Origin: Linderina pennispora
Taxonomy: Eukaryota; Kickxellomycota; Kickxellomycetes; Kickxellales; Kickxellaceae
Length of the DNA: 64,000 nt
NCBI RefSeq assembly: GCF_002104995.1
Contig: NW_024468253.1
Span: 248,001-312,000 of the forward strand
Reading direction: 5' to 3'
Shown here: piece after piece, positions 10,688 to 19,868 of the stretch
How positions within the stretch are numbered: position 1 is the first letter of the stretch
Layout of the letters: every line of letters begins with the position of its first letter
Notes under the pieces: model-generated
Told to the model about the DNA's origin: nothing
Database searches by the model: none
What the model saw: the letters and a program-made list of their open reading frames with translations, nothing else
Made by a program: the position numbers and the translations under genes

Positions 10688-11313
10688 TTCCGTATGCTTT
10701 ATAGATGGATTTTAAAGAAATTAAAAAGGGGAGGCAAGATGCGAATTTTGGAATGACGAAAAAGGTGTCCACGAGGGGTTTAGAAAAGCACTAGCGGCAA
10801 AGGTTGATTGGCCTAGATCTTCTCCACTAGCTCGACTGGAACCTTGGCATTAGCGATTCCTCCACACGGCGTCTACCTCCACATACCAGGAACACAAAGA
10901 CGGGCAGGCACACAGGTGCTATCAGGCAATGCCTTGGCCCGGTACCTAGCATATTGGCAGATGATGCTTGGTTTCCACTTAATCGAAATACATAACCCCC
11001 ACCATAAGCAGGCCTGACAGCGATTACCAACGCCAGCATGTGAGGTGCTTTAGTACACCTGCTTGCTGTTGGTCCGTTGAAGGATATCCGACGCTACCAG
11101 CTCTCTGAACCACACCGGTGTCATATCGAATCAACGGCAACTACCAGCAGGCTTGCTTTGGGGAGAGATGGTCCGCACGATCGCCTCCGCGGATATTGCC
11201 AGCAGTCCCAGACGCACATATTGAGCCCAGGCAATTAGCAAGCAAGAGTTTCTCCTCTCCTCTTTTCAATTCGTCCGCTAATTGCCAGTACTCCATACTT
11301 TCGTTTCCACACT
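10688..11313. other. Intergenic region between divergent EMC10 and J-protein genes
   Basis: 626 bp with no convincing reading frame. It must carry promoters for both flanking genes. The last 80 bp before 11314 are C/T-rich, the leader of the J-protein gene. Confidence 0.5.
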
Positions 11314-12033
11314 ATGAATTCGACGTGGGTGAATCTGCGGCTATTCCATAGACCAGCAGTGGGGTTCCCGGCCCAGCTCCATCGCAGCTTCCACACAACA
11401 CAGCCATCGCGCATCGTGCACCGAAAGAGCCACTACACAGTCTTGGGAGTGCCAACCTCGGCAACGCAGAAGGAGATAAAGAGCGCATTTTACAAGCAAA
11501 GCATGCAGTGGCACCCTGATCGCAACCAAGGCTCGGACGAAGCACACAAGAAGTTCCTAAAGATCAACGAGGCATACTCAGTGCTGGGTACCGAGCAAAG
11601 CCGCACCGCCTACGACCGCTCAATGCGCATCAACAGCGGCCCGCACACCTCTGCGCCATATCGCTACCACAATTCTGGATTCTCAGCTAGTGGTGAGTAT
11701 TCGTCGGCCAAGCGCAGCGAGTTCAGATCAGCGTACCAGCGACCAACGGGTACATACACGAGTGCTGGATATCGCACAAAGTCGAATTTCGCAGAGTGGG
11801 AGCGCAAACACTACGAGGAGACACAGAAATCCGCTGACCATATTAGGAGGACGGCAACCAACCCCAAAAGAAAATGGAAGTACAGCAACGCGCAGGTCGT
11901 TATTATCCAGTTCTGGGAGATGTGCTTAACTTTTGCTGCGGTGTTTGGCATTGGATGGGCAGGCTCGCACTTGCTCCCCAGCGCACAGAAGAACAAGAGC
12001 AGTACCAATAGGCACTCTGACAGAGAGGGATGA
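11314..12033 (+). CDS. Mitochondrial J-domain protein with C-terminal membrane span
   Basis: 239 codons, intact. The N-terminus is Arg/His/Ser-rich without acidic residues (LFHRPAVGFPAQLHRSFHTT), a good mitochondrial presequence. A J-domain follows at about 40-105: HYTVLGVPTSATQKEIKSAF, the HPD tripeptide in MQWHPDRNQGSD, and KKFLKINEAYSVLG. J-domains stimulate the ATPase of Hsp70 partners through HPD. A Ser/Tyr/Arg-rich linker leads to a membrane segment at about 200-222 (LTFAAVFGIGWAGSHLL) and a polar tail. The plan (J-domain, linker, one C-terminal span) resembles DNAJC4/DNAJC30-type mitochondrial proteins; the exact ortholog is uncertain. Confidence 0.85.
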   Translation: MNSTWVNLRLFHRPAVGFPAQLHRSFHTTQPSRIVHRKSHYTVLGVPTSATQKEIKSAFYKQSMQWHPDRNQGSDEAHKKFLKINEAYSVLGTEQSRTAYDRSMRINSGPHTSAPYRYHNSGFSASGEYSSAKRSEFRSAYQRPTGTYTSAGYRTKSNFAEWERKHYEETQKSADHIRRTATNPKRKWKYSNAQVVIIQFWEMCLTFAAVFGIGWAGSHLLPSAQKNKSSTNRHSDREG

Positions 12034-13104
12034 ATGCTTGAGCAGCATGGTTGCGAGCAGAGATGGGGTTTGCTGAATAAACTTGTTGGGCGAAGAAGCT
12101 ATCAAAGACTAGGAAAGGAATTCTAGTAGCGAAACGTGATAGTGGACTACGTTCAGGGAAGCCCATCCCTCGGACTTGTATGAATGATCATCCGGGAGCA
12201 CTGCCATTCGTTTGGATGGTCTTTCTGTGTCCTCTATCAAACGCGCTTGATCTTTGTCTACAATATGATCCATAGAAATTCTGTATGGAAAGAACGCATA
12301 TCCAGTGATGGCTTTAGTCCACTGTTACGCAGCTGGCGATGACTGCCATGATGACGCATGGAAGTTATCAGGTCGACCGACAATGAGAGCAGCTCTCCGC
12401 TGACCAATGGAGATATCCAGCGGAGACCTATGCCATTACAATCACAGCTTTCCGCCCGGTTCACTGATGAGGTCTGACGCGCACAGCAGCGAGATCTTCA
12501 AAAGGCTAGTGCGTGCATTTAGTAGTTTTCCTTTCTTCCTTTTTCTTTAGTTTGAAATACAACTTATCCTATTAGCACAACACGCTACGCATCTCCTAAA
12601 TACTATAGATAGTGAAGGCCATTCATCTCACATGTCCTCTATCTAGATGATTCCCACAATTGTCTGGTGATGTGGACATGCTCTTTGCTAACTCGAGTAA
12701 TGTCTCTGCCATGTCTCCACCATGAGGTACCTACACTTGGAGTACAATAGTGTCCTTACAAGTACAGCTCCTGCTCATATCACGCTGCTCGATATAGTCA
12801 ATGTCATTTGTTAGCTTGGGAATGAGTGGTTATAGAATATATAGAAAAAATAACTTCTCAATTGACTGAGGGGAAGAAGGAAGACTGGTCGTCTGTCTGG
12901 GCCATTGTACGTATGCGTTTCGGCTTGTTTATGGTGGCGCAGGGGACTCCGGACCCGAATCTCAACATCATTCGTTGAAAAATGGGAACCCTTTGAGTTC
13001 TATACAGAGTCATCTATTCTTTTGGTTCTCAACTCTCACCTATGTACCTACAAACTCAAGTGGAAAATGTCGCATGTATTTGGTAATAAATATACGAAAT
13101 TTAT
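12034..13104. other. Long intergenic region
   Basis: 1,071 bp between the 3' ends of the J-protein gene and the NmrA-like gene. It is AT-richer than the genes, with many stops in all frames. I see no RNA gene, repeat or coding remnant. Confidence 0.5.
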
Positions 13105-14031
13105 TCATGCAGACAGCTGGCTCTTGTTGACAATATCGCGAACATACTCCTCAAGAGGCGCAAAGTCGAGAGAAGGGAACTTGTCGTTATCCAGCGTGTT
13201 ACCACCTAAATCAAGCCGACCGAGATCCTTGGCAACGATCAGACGGAGCTGGTCGCCAAGGCTGTGCCAACCGCCAGTCACCTTAATGTCAGCCGCAACT
13301 TTGGCCTCAATGTCCTCGATTGAGCTGTAGGTAACAGTGAGCTTCTTGCCTGCGGCTGCCTCGATCTGATTAACCCAGTCGTTGAATGACAGATGGTACC
13401 CAGCAATGCGCACTGTTTTGTCGGCAAATTCATCGGCACGCTTCAGAATAGCAACGGTGAACTTTGCGATGTCAGCACGCGAAGTAAAGGCCGACTTCTG
13501 GGAGCCGTCCCCAGGGATTTCAACGGAAAAGTTCTCGAGATCCCAGCAATAGTACGAATTGACGAAGAAGTCGGAGAATAGCCCTGTAATGATGTAAATG
13601 TGTTTGAGACCAGACTCTTCAATCGTCTGGCGCACAGCCTCCTTTGGCTTGAAGATGATGTCAGACTCGCCCGCTGCAACGCCAAAGTCAGAGCCAAACT
13701 CGGACGGAATAAAGTACTTGACGCCGGCCTTGGCTGCTGCTTTGACCAGTGCAAGCTGCTGTTTGCCGATGCTCCCAAGCCCTAGAATCGACAGTACGGC
13801 ATCCTGGCCAGTGAGCGCCGTAGCAAGGTCAGCCTCATCGTCATAATCGACGCCACGGATAGTAAAATGAGGGGTGTCAGCAAACTTGGCCTTGGTAGAA
13901 TCCTCACTCTCCTTGCGGGTGATAAGTGTTACGTTGAAGTCCTGGCCGTTCTTCTTGAACTCGTCAATGAAAAATGCACCTGTGGTGCCGGTGCCGCCAA
14001 CTAGGGCAACGCTCTTGATGGGTGAAGACAT
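13105..14031 (-). CDS. NmrA-like NAD(P)-binding reductase, copy 1
   Basis: 308 codons, intact, ATG at 14031. Atypical short-chain dehydrogenase of the NmrA/isoflavone-reductase-like group: nucleotide-binding VALVGGTGTTGAFFIDEF near the N-terminus, then VTLITRKESE, FTIRGVDYDD, AGVKYFIPSEFGSDFG, YIITGLFSDFF and a C-terminal lid (FNDWVNQIEAAAGKKL). The family binds NAD(P)(H) and serves either as a small-molecule reductase or a redox-sensing regulator; I cannot choose. It is a close paralog of the gene at 18529-19440, alignable along the whole length with the same motifs in order. A TATA box lies about 80 bp upstream. Confidence 0.88.
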   Translation of the reverse strand: MSSPIKSVALVGGTGTTGAFFIDEFKKNGQDFNVTLITRKESEDSTKAKFADTPHFTIRGVDYDDEADLATALTGQDAVLSILGLGSIGKQQLALVKAAAKAGVKYFIPSEFGSDFGVAAGESDIIFKPKEAVRQTIEESGLKHIYIITGLFSDFFVNSYYCWDLENFSVEIPGDGSQKSAFTSRADIAKFTVAILKRADEFADKTVRIAGYHLSFNDWVNQIEAAAGKKLTVTYSSIEDIEAKVAADIKVTGGWHSLGDQLRLIVAKDLGRLDLGGNTLDNDKFPSLDFAPLEEYVRDIVNKSQLSA

Positions 14032-15841
14032 GCTTAGAAGTATTGTTGTCACAGAATGCTGAGAGTAGATACAGATGCTCGTCTGGTTGGGACAAGGGGG
14101 ACTGCACAGTTTTTATACGTCCTTCCTAGATAGAAATCAGCTTGATACATTTGTAAGCAGATCTAGATGAGAACCTGTTTCTTTCATGTGCTTGATGTTG
14201 CCTTCTCGCTGATTCTATGTGTTTCTCCGCGCCAGAAAACTGTGAGTGGAGTGTTTAGGGAACTAAGCACGTTCGGTCGCTGGTGGACGATGTGAGGACG
14301 AAATGGCGTTCTGTCAAAGCCCCTTGCTTAAGAAGTTGACATCACAAAGTCGATTTCCTTTTTTAGGAATCAGGGGGTTCACATGTGCATCTCCCTGATT
14401 GCCTTGATCTTTGGACACGTATCACTTTAAGCACTGATCGGATCATCTAGTAAGCAGCTACATCATGGGACAAAAGCGCTGCGCGGCTGAGGGGACTCTA
14501 AATCAGCGTATGCAGAGGACGCTTGCGGGTGCCTTTTCCAGCGACTTCTCTGGATTTCTCTTCTTTTTTGACCCGGGTCTGGTACGAGAAACAAAGAATA
14601 CTTTTGGTGATGCTCCTGCAGCCATTGTAAGTGGGGTTGGCGAAGATCCATGCAAACCATGCTGGAGCAATGTACATGATATTATGCTCTGCGCCATCTA
14701 TGTGGTTGTTGCCAATCTGGCACTTATCCTCGAGACTCTAGAATGCTATCAGCGTGCCGGTAGTGGCTACCTCCACGCTTGACAAACAAGGAAGCTTGCA
14801 TTGTTTTATTCGCCGTGGATGGCACTGTGCTGTGTTGCTGGCTCTGCTGATATTCATTATTACAAACCTCGGTTTTCGGCAAGAGAAAAGAGAGTGCATT
14901 GTGCCAGCACGCCTATGTCAATTCACAGCGTCTTTTTGCCCGGAGCACACAACCATCATCCTGCATCTGATGCGGATGTGCAACAATCATTCAATATGCG
15001 CGGTGCAGGTCGGAGGGGGAGAGCAAGATGACAAGAATGGAAATGTTTGAACAGATTGCTGCTGCCAGCTGTGGTGGAAAAAGGGAGGGAAGAGCAGACG
15101 AGATGCAACCCTGTTTGGTGTATGTACACACACTCCTAACCAAAAAATATTAGCTTCGGGACATCTGACCAGCACCATGCATATGCAAATCCCTTCCAAC
15201 TTGCCAGCCCTTTCTCCCCTCTTTGACTGTGAGCATTCTTGGCAAAGAGGCACATCACTTTCCTTGGCTGGGTGATGCCTTTACGTATCCGAGTAAGGAC
15301 ATCATTATATTTCGGCGCATCACCAAGGCTCACACACGCTGAAAAAGCCGCTAAGGTCTAAATAAAGGACATCCGACTATGGCAGCAACTTGCTTGCCCC
15401 AGCACCGTGCCAAGCCAGTACATTCTCAAACGCATGCGGCCTGTGCTGCTTCCTTTCGCCTCTCTTACACGTGACTGATACCAGGTGATTCCCGCTATTT
15501 GGGACAGTGAACAGCCGCAGTTTGTAAGGAAAACGATATTTCTGCAGTGCATTAATTGCGGTTGCCGCTTGCATTTGTTGGGCAAGAGACACCAAAGGCT
15601 TTCACTCCATGTCACGCCCCCAGAAATCAATGTATCCGTTTTCAGAAGACACTAGGCAGACGATGTGACGCATTGTATATGAGTTTTCACCCGGCGTGTG
15701 GTGAGGAACAAGCCTGCCTACCAAGCAGGCAAGATTGTCCAATGATTTAAGAACAACCCCCGTGCAGCGGATGATGGAACCTCCACACACACCACTATTC
15801 TTTTGTTTCTGGACAGATCTCTCCCCTAGCCATTTTTATTA
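14032..15841. other. Long intergenic region between divergent NmrA-like and LRR-like genes
   Basis: 1,810 bp. The left 200 bp hold the promoter of NmrA copy 1. The remainder contains only short open stretches (for example 14465-14782 on the plus strand) without recognisable domains or coding-like composition. No RNA gene or repeat family is visible. Confidence 0.5.
14110..14117 (-). promoter_or_regulatory. TATA box of NmrA-like copy 1
   Basis: TATAAAAA on the minus strand, 79 bp before the ATG at 14031. The paralog has a similar box at a similar distance. Confidence 0.6.
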
Positions 15842-17545
15842 ATGTCTACTTTACTCAGCCCTCCCAGCACACAGCAGGTAGCAGAGTACTTGGCGGCATT
15901 CTGTACAAAGCACATACATGCTACCTCGACGCTGCGAGACTACTACAACGTCGCAAAGTTCATAAGGGAGCACCGACACCTGGGACCGCTGATACCCAAG
16001 CTGGCATATGCCGTCCTTATCGTTGAGTGTTGTGTCGAGTGCTCATGTGCCACTGAAGGATGTCGGCTAAGACACATGAGAATGTGGTCGTCCAACTACG
16101 ACTTTTTGGTGGCCGAGGGCATGTTGCACTTGGTAACAGAGTTCAGAGTGGTCATGAACAACAGCTGCCCGAAGGATCTCCACCTGATCCGGGCCATGCG
16201 CCACTACAAGTTACACAAAACGATGCTGCCGACCGTCGAGTCTGTCACCTTCCTCGGGGACGGACTATTTGCTGCCGGAAAGGCCCAGGCTACACTCCAG
16301 GCCGCTCATGAGGCCAAGTATACAGCCGACGACATCATCGCTCTGTGCCCAAACATCACAAGCATGTATTTCTATACCTCAGGCGGCTGGGGATCGTCGG
16401 CAAGACTTCGTCTGATGCCGGCTGCGGTCGGCACAATGACGTGCATGCATCTATTCCGGCAGGCAATTTGCAACATGGCCACTTCTCACGCATTGACGCC
16501 ACCGCCAGAGAGTCCTGGCCTTCGCTTTTCGGAGGATCTGACATCCCTGACCATCAACACCAGCCTTCTGTCGCCAAGCCAAATGCTCCCGCCGACCGTT
16601 GTTGAGAGTCTGCGCCGGCTCAAGATTACCCATGTGTGCAGGGCTGTAGACTGGGGCAGACTCAGTGGAGCCAGCAACAACCTTGTGCTCCCACAGCTAG
16701 AGCGGCTCGAAATTGAATTTGTTGACCCAGGGACTGGATGGCTGGTCGTGCCTGTCAGATACAATACCAGTGTCGAGTTTCCTCGCCTGCAGTCTCTGGA
16801 GGTGGCAGGAGCAAAGCATGCAGATAGGAGTATCTACACGTACTTTACAAAGTACACGATCCCGCTACTCATCCTTTCTGCTGACCCACGTGACTTTAAG
16901 GATATCGACTTGCGCCTGCTCCAGTGCGCAAACGGGCTGCAGGTCAAATACTGCGACAGCCGCGAACACCCAAACACCATCTATTCAGTCAAGGACATGG
17001 AAGTGCTGTACAGATTCAGGACGGGCCTCAGGATGGCCAGCCTCAGCGGAATCGACTACCCGCTACCCGAGGTTCTCCTGTGGGAAAACCTGTGCTGGCT
17101 CTACCTGACTGCCAGCATAGCTGACGTGGAAAGCATAACCAGGCTGCTGATGCAGCTGAAAGGGCTGGAGACACTGGCTATCCGCTGCCTTTCAATGTAT
17201 CCTAACGACTTGCTCTCAGATTCCTCGGCTGCGCATTTTGCTGACCAGGCTGGCAGGTTTGAAAGCATTTTCAAGACTGCCAAGCCGTATCTTGATGCTC
17301 CTATCCACAATATGCTGCAGCGACTGGACATCTATGTTCGTCAAAAGTTTGATCTCATTGGCGTTGCATGTCTGTTGCGCCGCCTTCCAGCGCTAAAGTA
17401 TCTGGGTGTGAATCCTGAGGTTGCCACCAGCGTGGCACAGTTTCTAGTGCCCCAAACTGCAACATCCAGCGTTCTGGTAGGTGAGTTTTCTACGAACGAG
17501 TTGCCAGAGTATACTAGTACGCTGCAAACATCCCCTAACCTGTAG
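15842..17545 (+). CDS. Large LRR-like protein of unknown function
   Basis: 567 codons, intact and intronless, ATG at 15842. The N-terminal 130 residues are helical with a Cys-rich patch (LIVECCVECSCATEGCRLRH). From about 140 onward there are irregular leucine-rich strands: LTSLTINTSLLSPSQMLPPT, VESLRRLKITHVCRAVDWGR, LPQLERLEIEF, FPRLQSLEVAG and LPALKYLGVN. This resembles the substrate-binding half of F-box/LRR proteins, but I see no clear F-box. Such lineage-expanded families are common in early-diverging fungi. It lies between the two NmrA-like paralogs. No signal peptide or membrane span is visible. Confidence 0.75.
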   Translation: MSTLLSPPSTQQVAEYLAAFCTKHIHATSTLRDYYNVAKFIREHRHLGPLIPKLAYAVLIVECCVECSCATEGCRLRHMRMWSSNYDFLVAEGMLHLVTEFRVVMNNSCPKDLHLIRAMRHYKLHKTMLPTVESVTFLGDGLFAAGKAQATLQAAHEAKYTADDIIALCPNITSMYFYTSGGWGSSARLRLMPAAVGTMTCMHLFRQAICNMATSHALTPPPESPGLRFSEDLTSLTINTSLLSPSQMLPPTVVESLRRLKITHVCRAVDWGRLSGASNNLVLPQLERLEIEFVDPGTGWLVVPVRYNTSVEFPRLQSLEVAGAKHADRSIYTYFTKYTIPLLILSADPRDFKDIDLRLLQCANGLQVKYCDSREHPNTIYSVKDMEVLYRFRTGLRMASLSGIDYPLPEVLLWENLCWLYLTASIADVESITRLLMQLKGLETLAIRCLSMYPNDLLSDSSAAHFADQAGRFESIFKTAKPYLDAPIHNMLQRLDIYVRQKFDLIGVACLLRRLPALKYLGVNPEVATSVAQFLVPQTATSSVLVGEFSTNELPEYTSTLQTSPNL

Positions 17546-18528
17546 TTTTCTGTAAATTTTGTATTTGTATTTAATTATTTATGTATCTACTAGTAACATG
17601 CCAACAATTGCGTACAAAGATGCTTAGCAGAGCCAATTTGAAGGCAGCAATATATAGGGAACGGTGGAGAGAGCGGTGAAAGACGCGGAAAGCTTGTCTT
17701 ACAGTTGTATAGACCACTCCAGTTACCCTCCGGCAGTGCTAGAGCAAATGATTCTTCAGGAATGACAGCGTACCGTGCACGTCGTTTTAATCTCCATATT
17801 CACTGCTCTCTTCAGCCTTTGTAGATAACACACTAGTTGTTTCTTCGAGCATTTTTAGTATGCCACTTGTTGAATTTTACTCTCTGTTCTCTCAGTGCTT
17901 TACCACCGAAGTGCTAGAACATTGTGAGTAGCGAATAGCCGGTGGTAGGATTAGGCTAGCTCTTTATGCCATGTTTTTTCTAGACTTTGTCTTCTCTTTA
18001 CTGGGCTGTGCTACTTGTGGCTGATCATTTCCGGACACTTGTGCATTTTGCCGTCTTTATACAGTTGTGAAATATAGAACGTGTGCACATAGCCCCAAGC
18101 GCTATATAAGGGGTTTGGCTATAAGAACGATAATTTCAAACTAAGGAAAAATGGGAGAAGGAAACCACGAGCGCCACATGTAGCCCTGTTTGAAGATTTT
18201 TCCGCTGCATTCAGACATCACACAGCGACCACATAAGACCAGCCAGCTGTAATTGTTGTCATCACCAACCTCCGCCTGATTTCTCCTTTGGCTGAGCACT
18301 GGAACTACTCTCGCTGTCGGCAGATGTGTCAGCTGACATGGCATCGCTATGCTGGACGTCGCTGACCGCATAGCAGTAAACCCATCGCTGATAGCACAGT
18401 ACCGCTCATCCTTCATGTTACGAGGCCCATATACTATGAAAAGGAGGGCTTTTCAAACATCTGATTGGATTGCTTAGGATAGGGGGCTTGAAAGTGCATG
18501 TTGTATTGCACAGCTTAATTTAGAAATA
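17546..18528. other. Intergenic region, AT-rich
   Basis: 983 bp between the 3' ends of the LRR-like gene and NmrA-like copy 2. AT-rich with T-tracts soon after the stop at 17543-17545 (possible 3' processing signals). No gene seen. Confidence 0.5.
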
Positions 18529-19440
18529 CTAGTCAAACAGAGATAGGATATACTCGTCAATGGATTCAGGAGTAATGTCAGGGAACTTGTCGTTATCAAG
18601 CTCATTCTCGCCTAGGTCAATACGGCCGTTGCCCTTTCCGATAACGGAGCGGAGCTGGTCACCAAGGGTGGTCCAGCCGCCGGTCGCTTTGACATCAGCA
18701 TCGATCTTTGCGTCGATTTCCTCAATCGGCTGGTCAGTGACAGCAAATTTCTTGCCCGAAGCCTTCTCAACTTTCTCAACCCAATCATTGAACGACAAGA
18801 GCCCGCCGGTCACTCTCACAGTCTTGTTGCTGAACTCCTCGGCATGCTTCAAAACACCAATGGTGTATTTGGCCACATCGGTGCGCAAAATAAACGAGGC
18901 CTTGGCCGATCCATCGCCAGGCACCACCACCGACGATTTCTCCAGATCCCAGTTATAGAACGGGTTGAGGAAGAAATCGGCGAAAAAGCCAGTGACAACG
19001 TAAATATAGGTCAGGCCGCTGTTTTCGACAGCCTGGCGCACAGCATGCTTGGGAGAGAAAATCGGCAAGCCCCTGTTGTCTGGGTAGGTGATGTCGCTGC
19101 CAAACTCGGACGGAACAAAGTACTTGACGCCGGCCGTGGAGGCGGCATTGACGAGCGCCAGTTGCTCGGTGCCCAAGCCGACGCCGCCAATCAGCGACAG
19201 TACGAGATCGTGGCCGGCCAGCGCCTTGACAAGGTCGGCCGAGTCGCTGTAGTCGACGCCGCGGACGGTGAACTGAGGAATGTCAGCATACTTGGCGGTG
19301 GCTGCTTCAGCGCTTTCCTTGCGGGTAATCAGGGTGACTTTGAACTCTTGGCCGCTCTTCTGGAACTCGTCGATGAAGAAGGCACCGGTTGTGCCGGTTC
19401 CCCCAACAAAGGCGATGGTCTTGACAGACGAAAAAGTCAT
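18529..19440 (-). CDS. NmrA-like NAD(P)-binding reductase, copy 2
   Basis: 303 codons, intact, ATG at 19440. Same architecture as copy 1: IAFVGGTGTTGAFFIDEFQK, VTLITRKESA, FTVRGVDYSDSADLVKALAG, AGVKYFVPSEFGSDI, YVVTGFFADFF and the C-terminal FNDWVEKVEKASGKKF. It differs by a short insertion after the FGSDI motif (TYPDNRGLP) and by a C-terminus ending LFD. Cofactor binding is expected; the substrate is unknown. The two paralogs lie 4.5 kb apart on the same strand with the LRR-like gene between them, which indicates local duplication. Confidence 0.88.
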   Translation of the reverse strand: MTFSSVKTIAFVGGTGTTGAFFIDEFQKSGQEFKVTLITRKESAEAATAKYADIPQFTVRGVDYSDSADLVKALAGHDLVLSLIGGVGLGTEQLALVNAASTAGVKYFVPSEFGSDITYPDNRGLPIFSPKHAVRQAVENSGLTYIYVVTGFFADFFLNPFYNWDLEKSSVVVPGDGSAKASFILRTDVAKYTIGVLKHAEEFSNKTVRVTGGLLSFNDWVEKVEKASGKKFAVTDQPIEEIDAKIDADVKATGGWTTLGDQLRSVIGKGNGRIDLGENELDNDKFPDITPESIDEYILSLFD

Positions 19441-19868
19441 GTTGATTGCAAGAGAGTAAAGAGTACGTGTTCTGGAGGAATGGTGAAAAACTAATAGCGG
19501 CTAGTGATTTTTCTCTGACTGGAAAGGACACAGCCTGCAATTTATTTATAACCCATCCCTCCGATGGCTGAACATCTCGCCATTGCACTAAAGAATTTGG
19601 CGATTGCACTGTAGCAACACGCTGTATGTGGACAATAGCTGCGATACGCAGGGTACAACTGATAGAGCAATTCCTGGCAGCAGAATAGCAAACACCGGAC
19701 TAGGGCTCATACAATAAATGGTAGATGTTGCGTAGTCTGTGGCCTCACTATGTCAAGGGCACTGCCTGTGGGAATAGAGGTAGAGTGCCTTTTGATTGTC
19801 AAGTAATGGCGAATATGTCGCCAGACATTATTCAACTATGTAATCACATGACCCAATGATGCAATCGT
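19441..19868. other. Intergenic region carrying the promoter of NmrA-like copy 2
   Basis: 428 bp between the start of NmrA copy 2 and the 3' end of the AP-2 alpha gene. It contains the TATA box at 19543-19550; nothing else is recognised. Confidence 0.5.
19543..19550 (-). promoter_or_regulatory. TATA box of NmrA-like copy 2
   Basis: TATAAATA on the minus strand about 103 bp upstream of the ATG at 19440, comparable with the box of copy 1. Confidence 0.55.

Noticed and set aside
14465-14782. 105-codon plus-strand frame in the NmrA/LRR spacer
   Set aside because: ATG present but composition and hydrophobicity look random, with no relative and no promoter.
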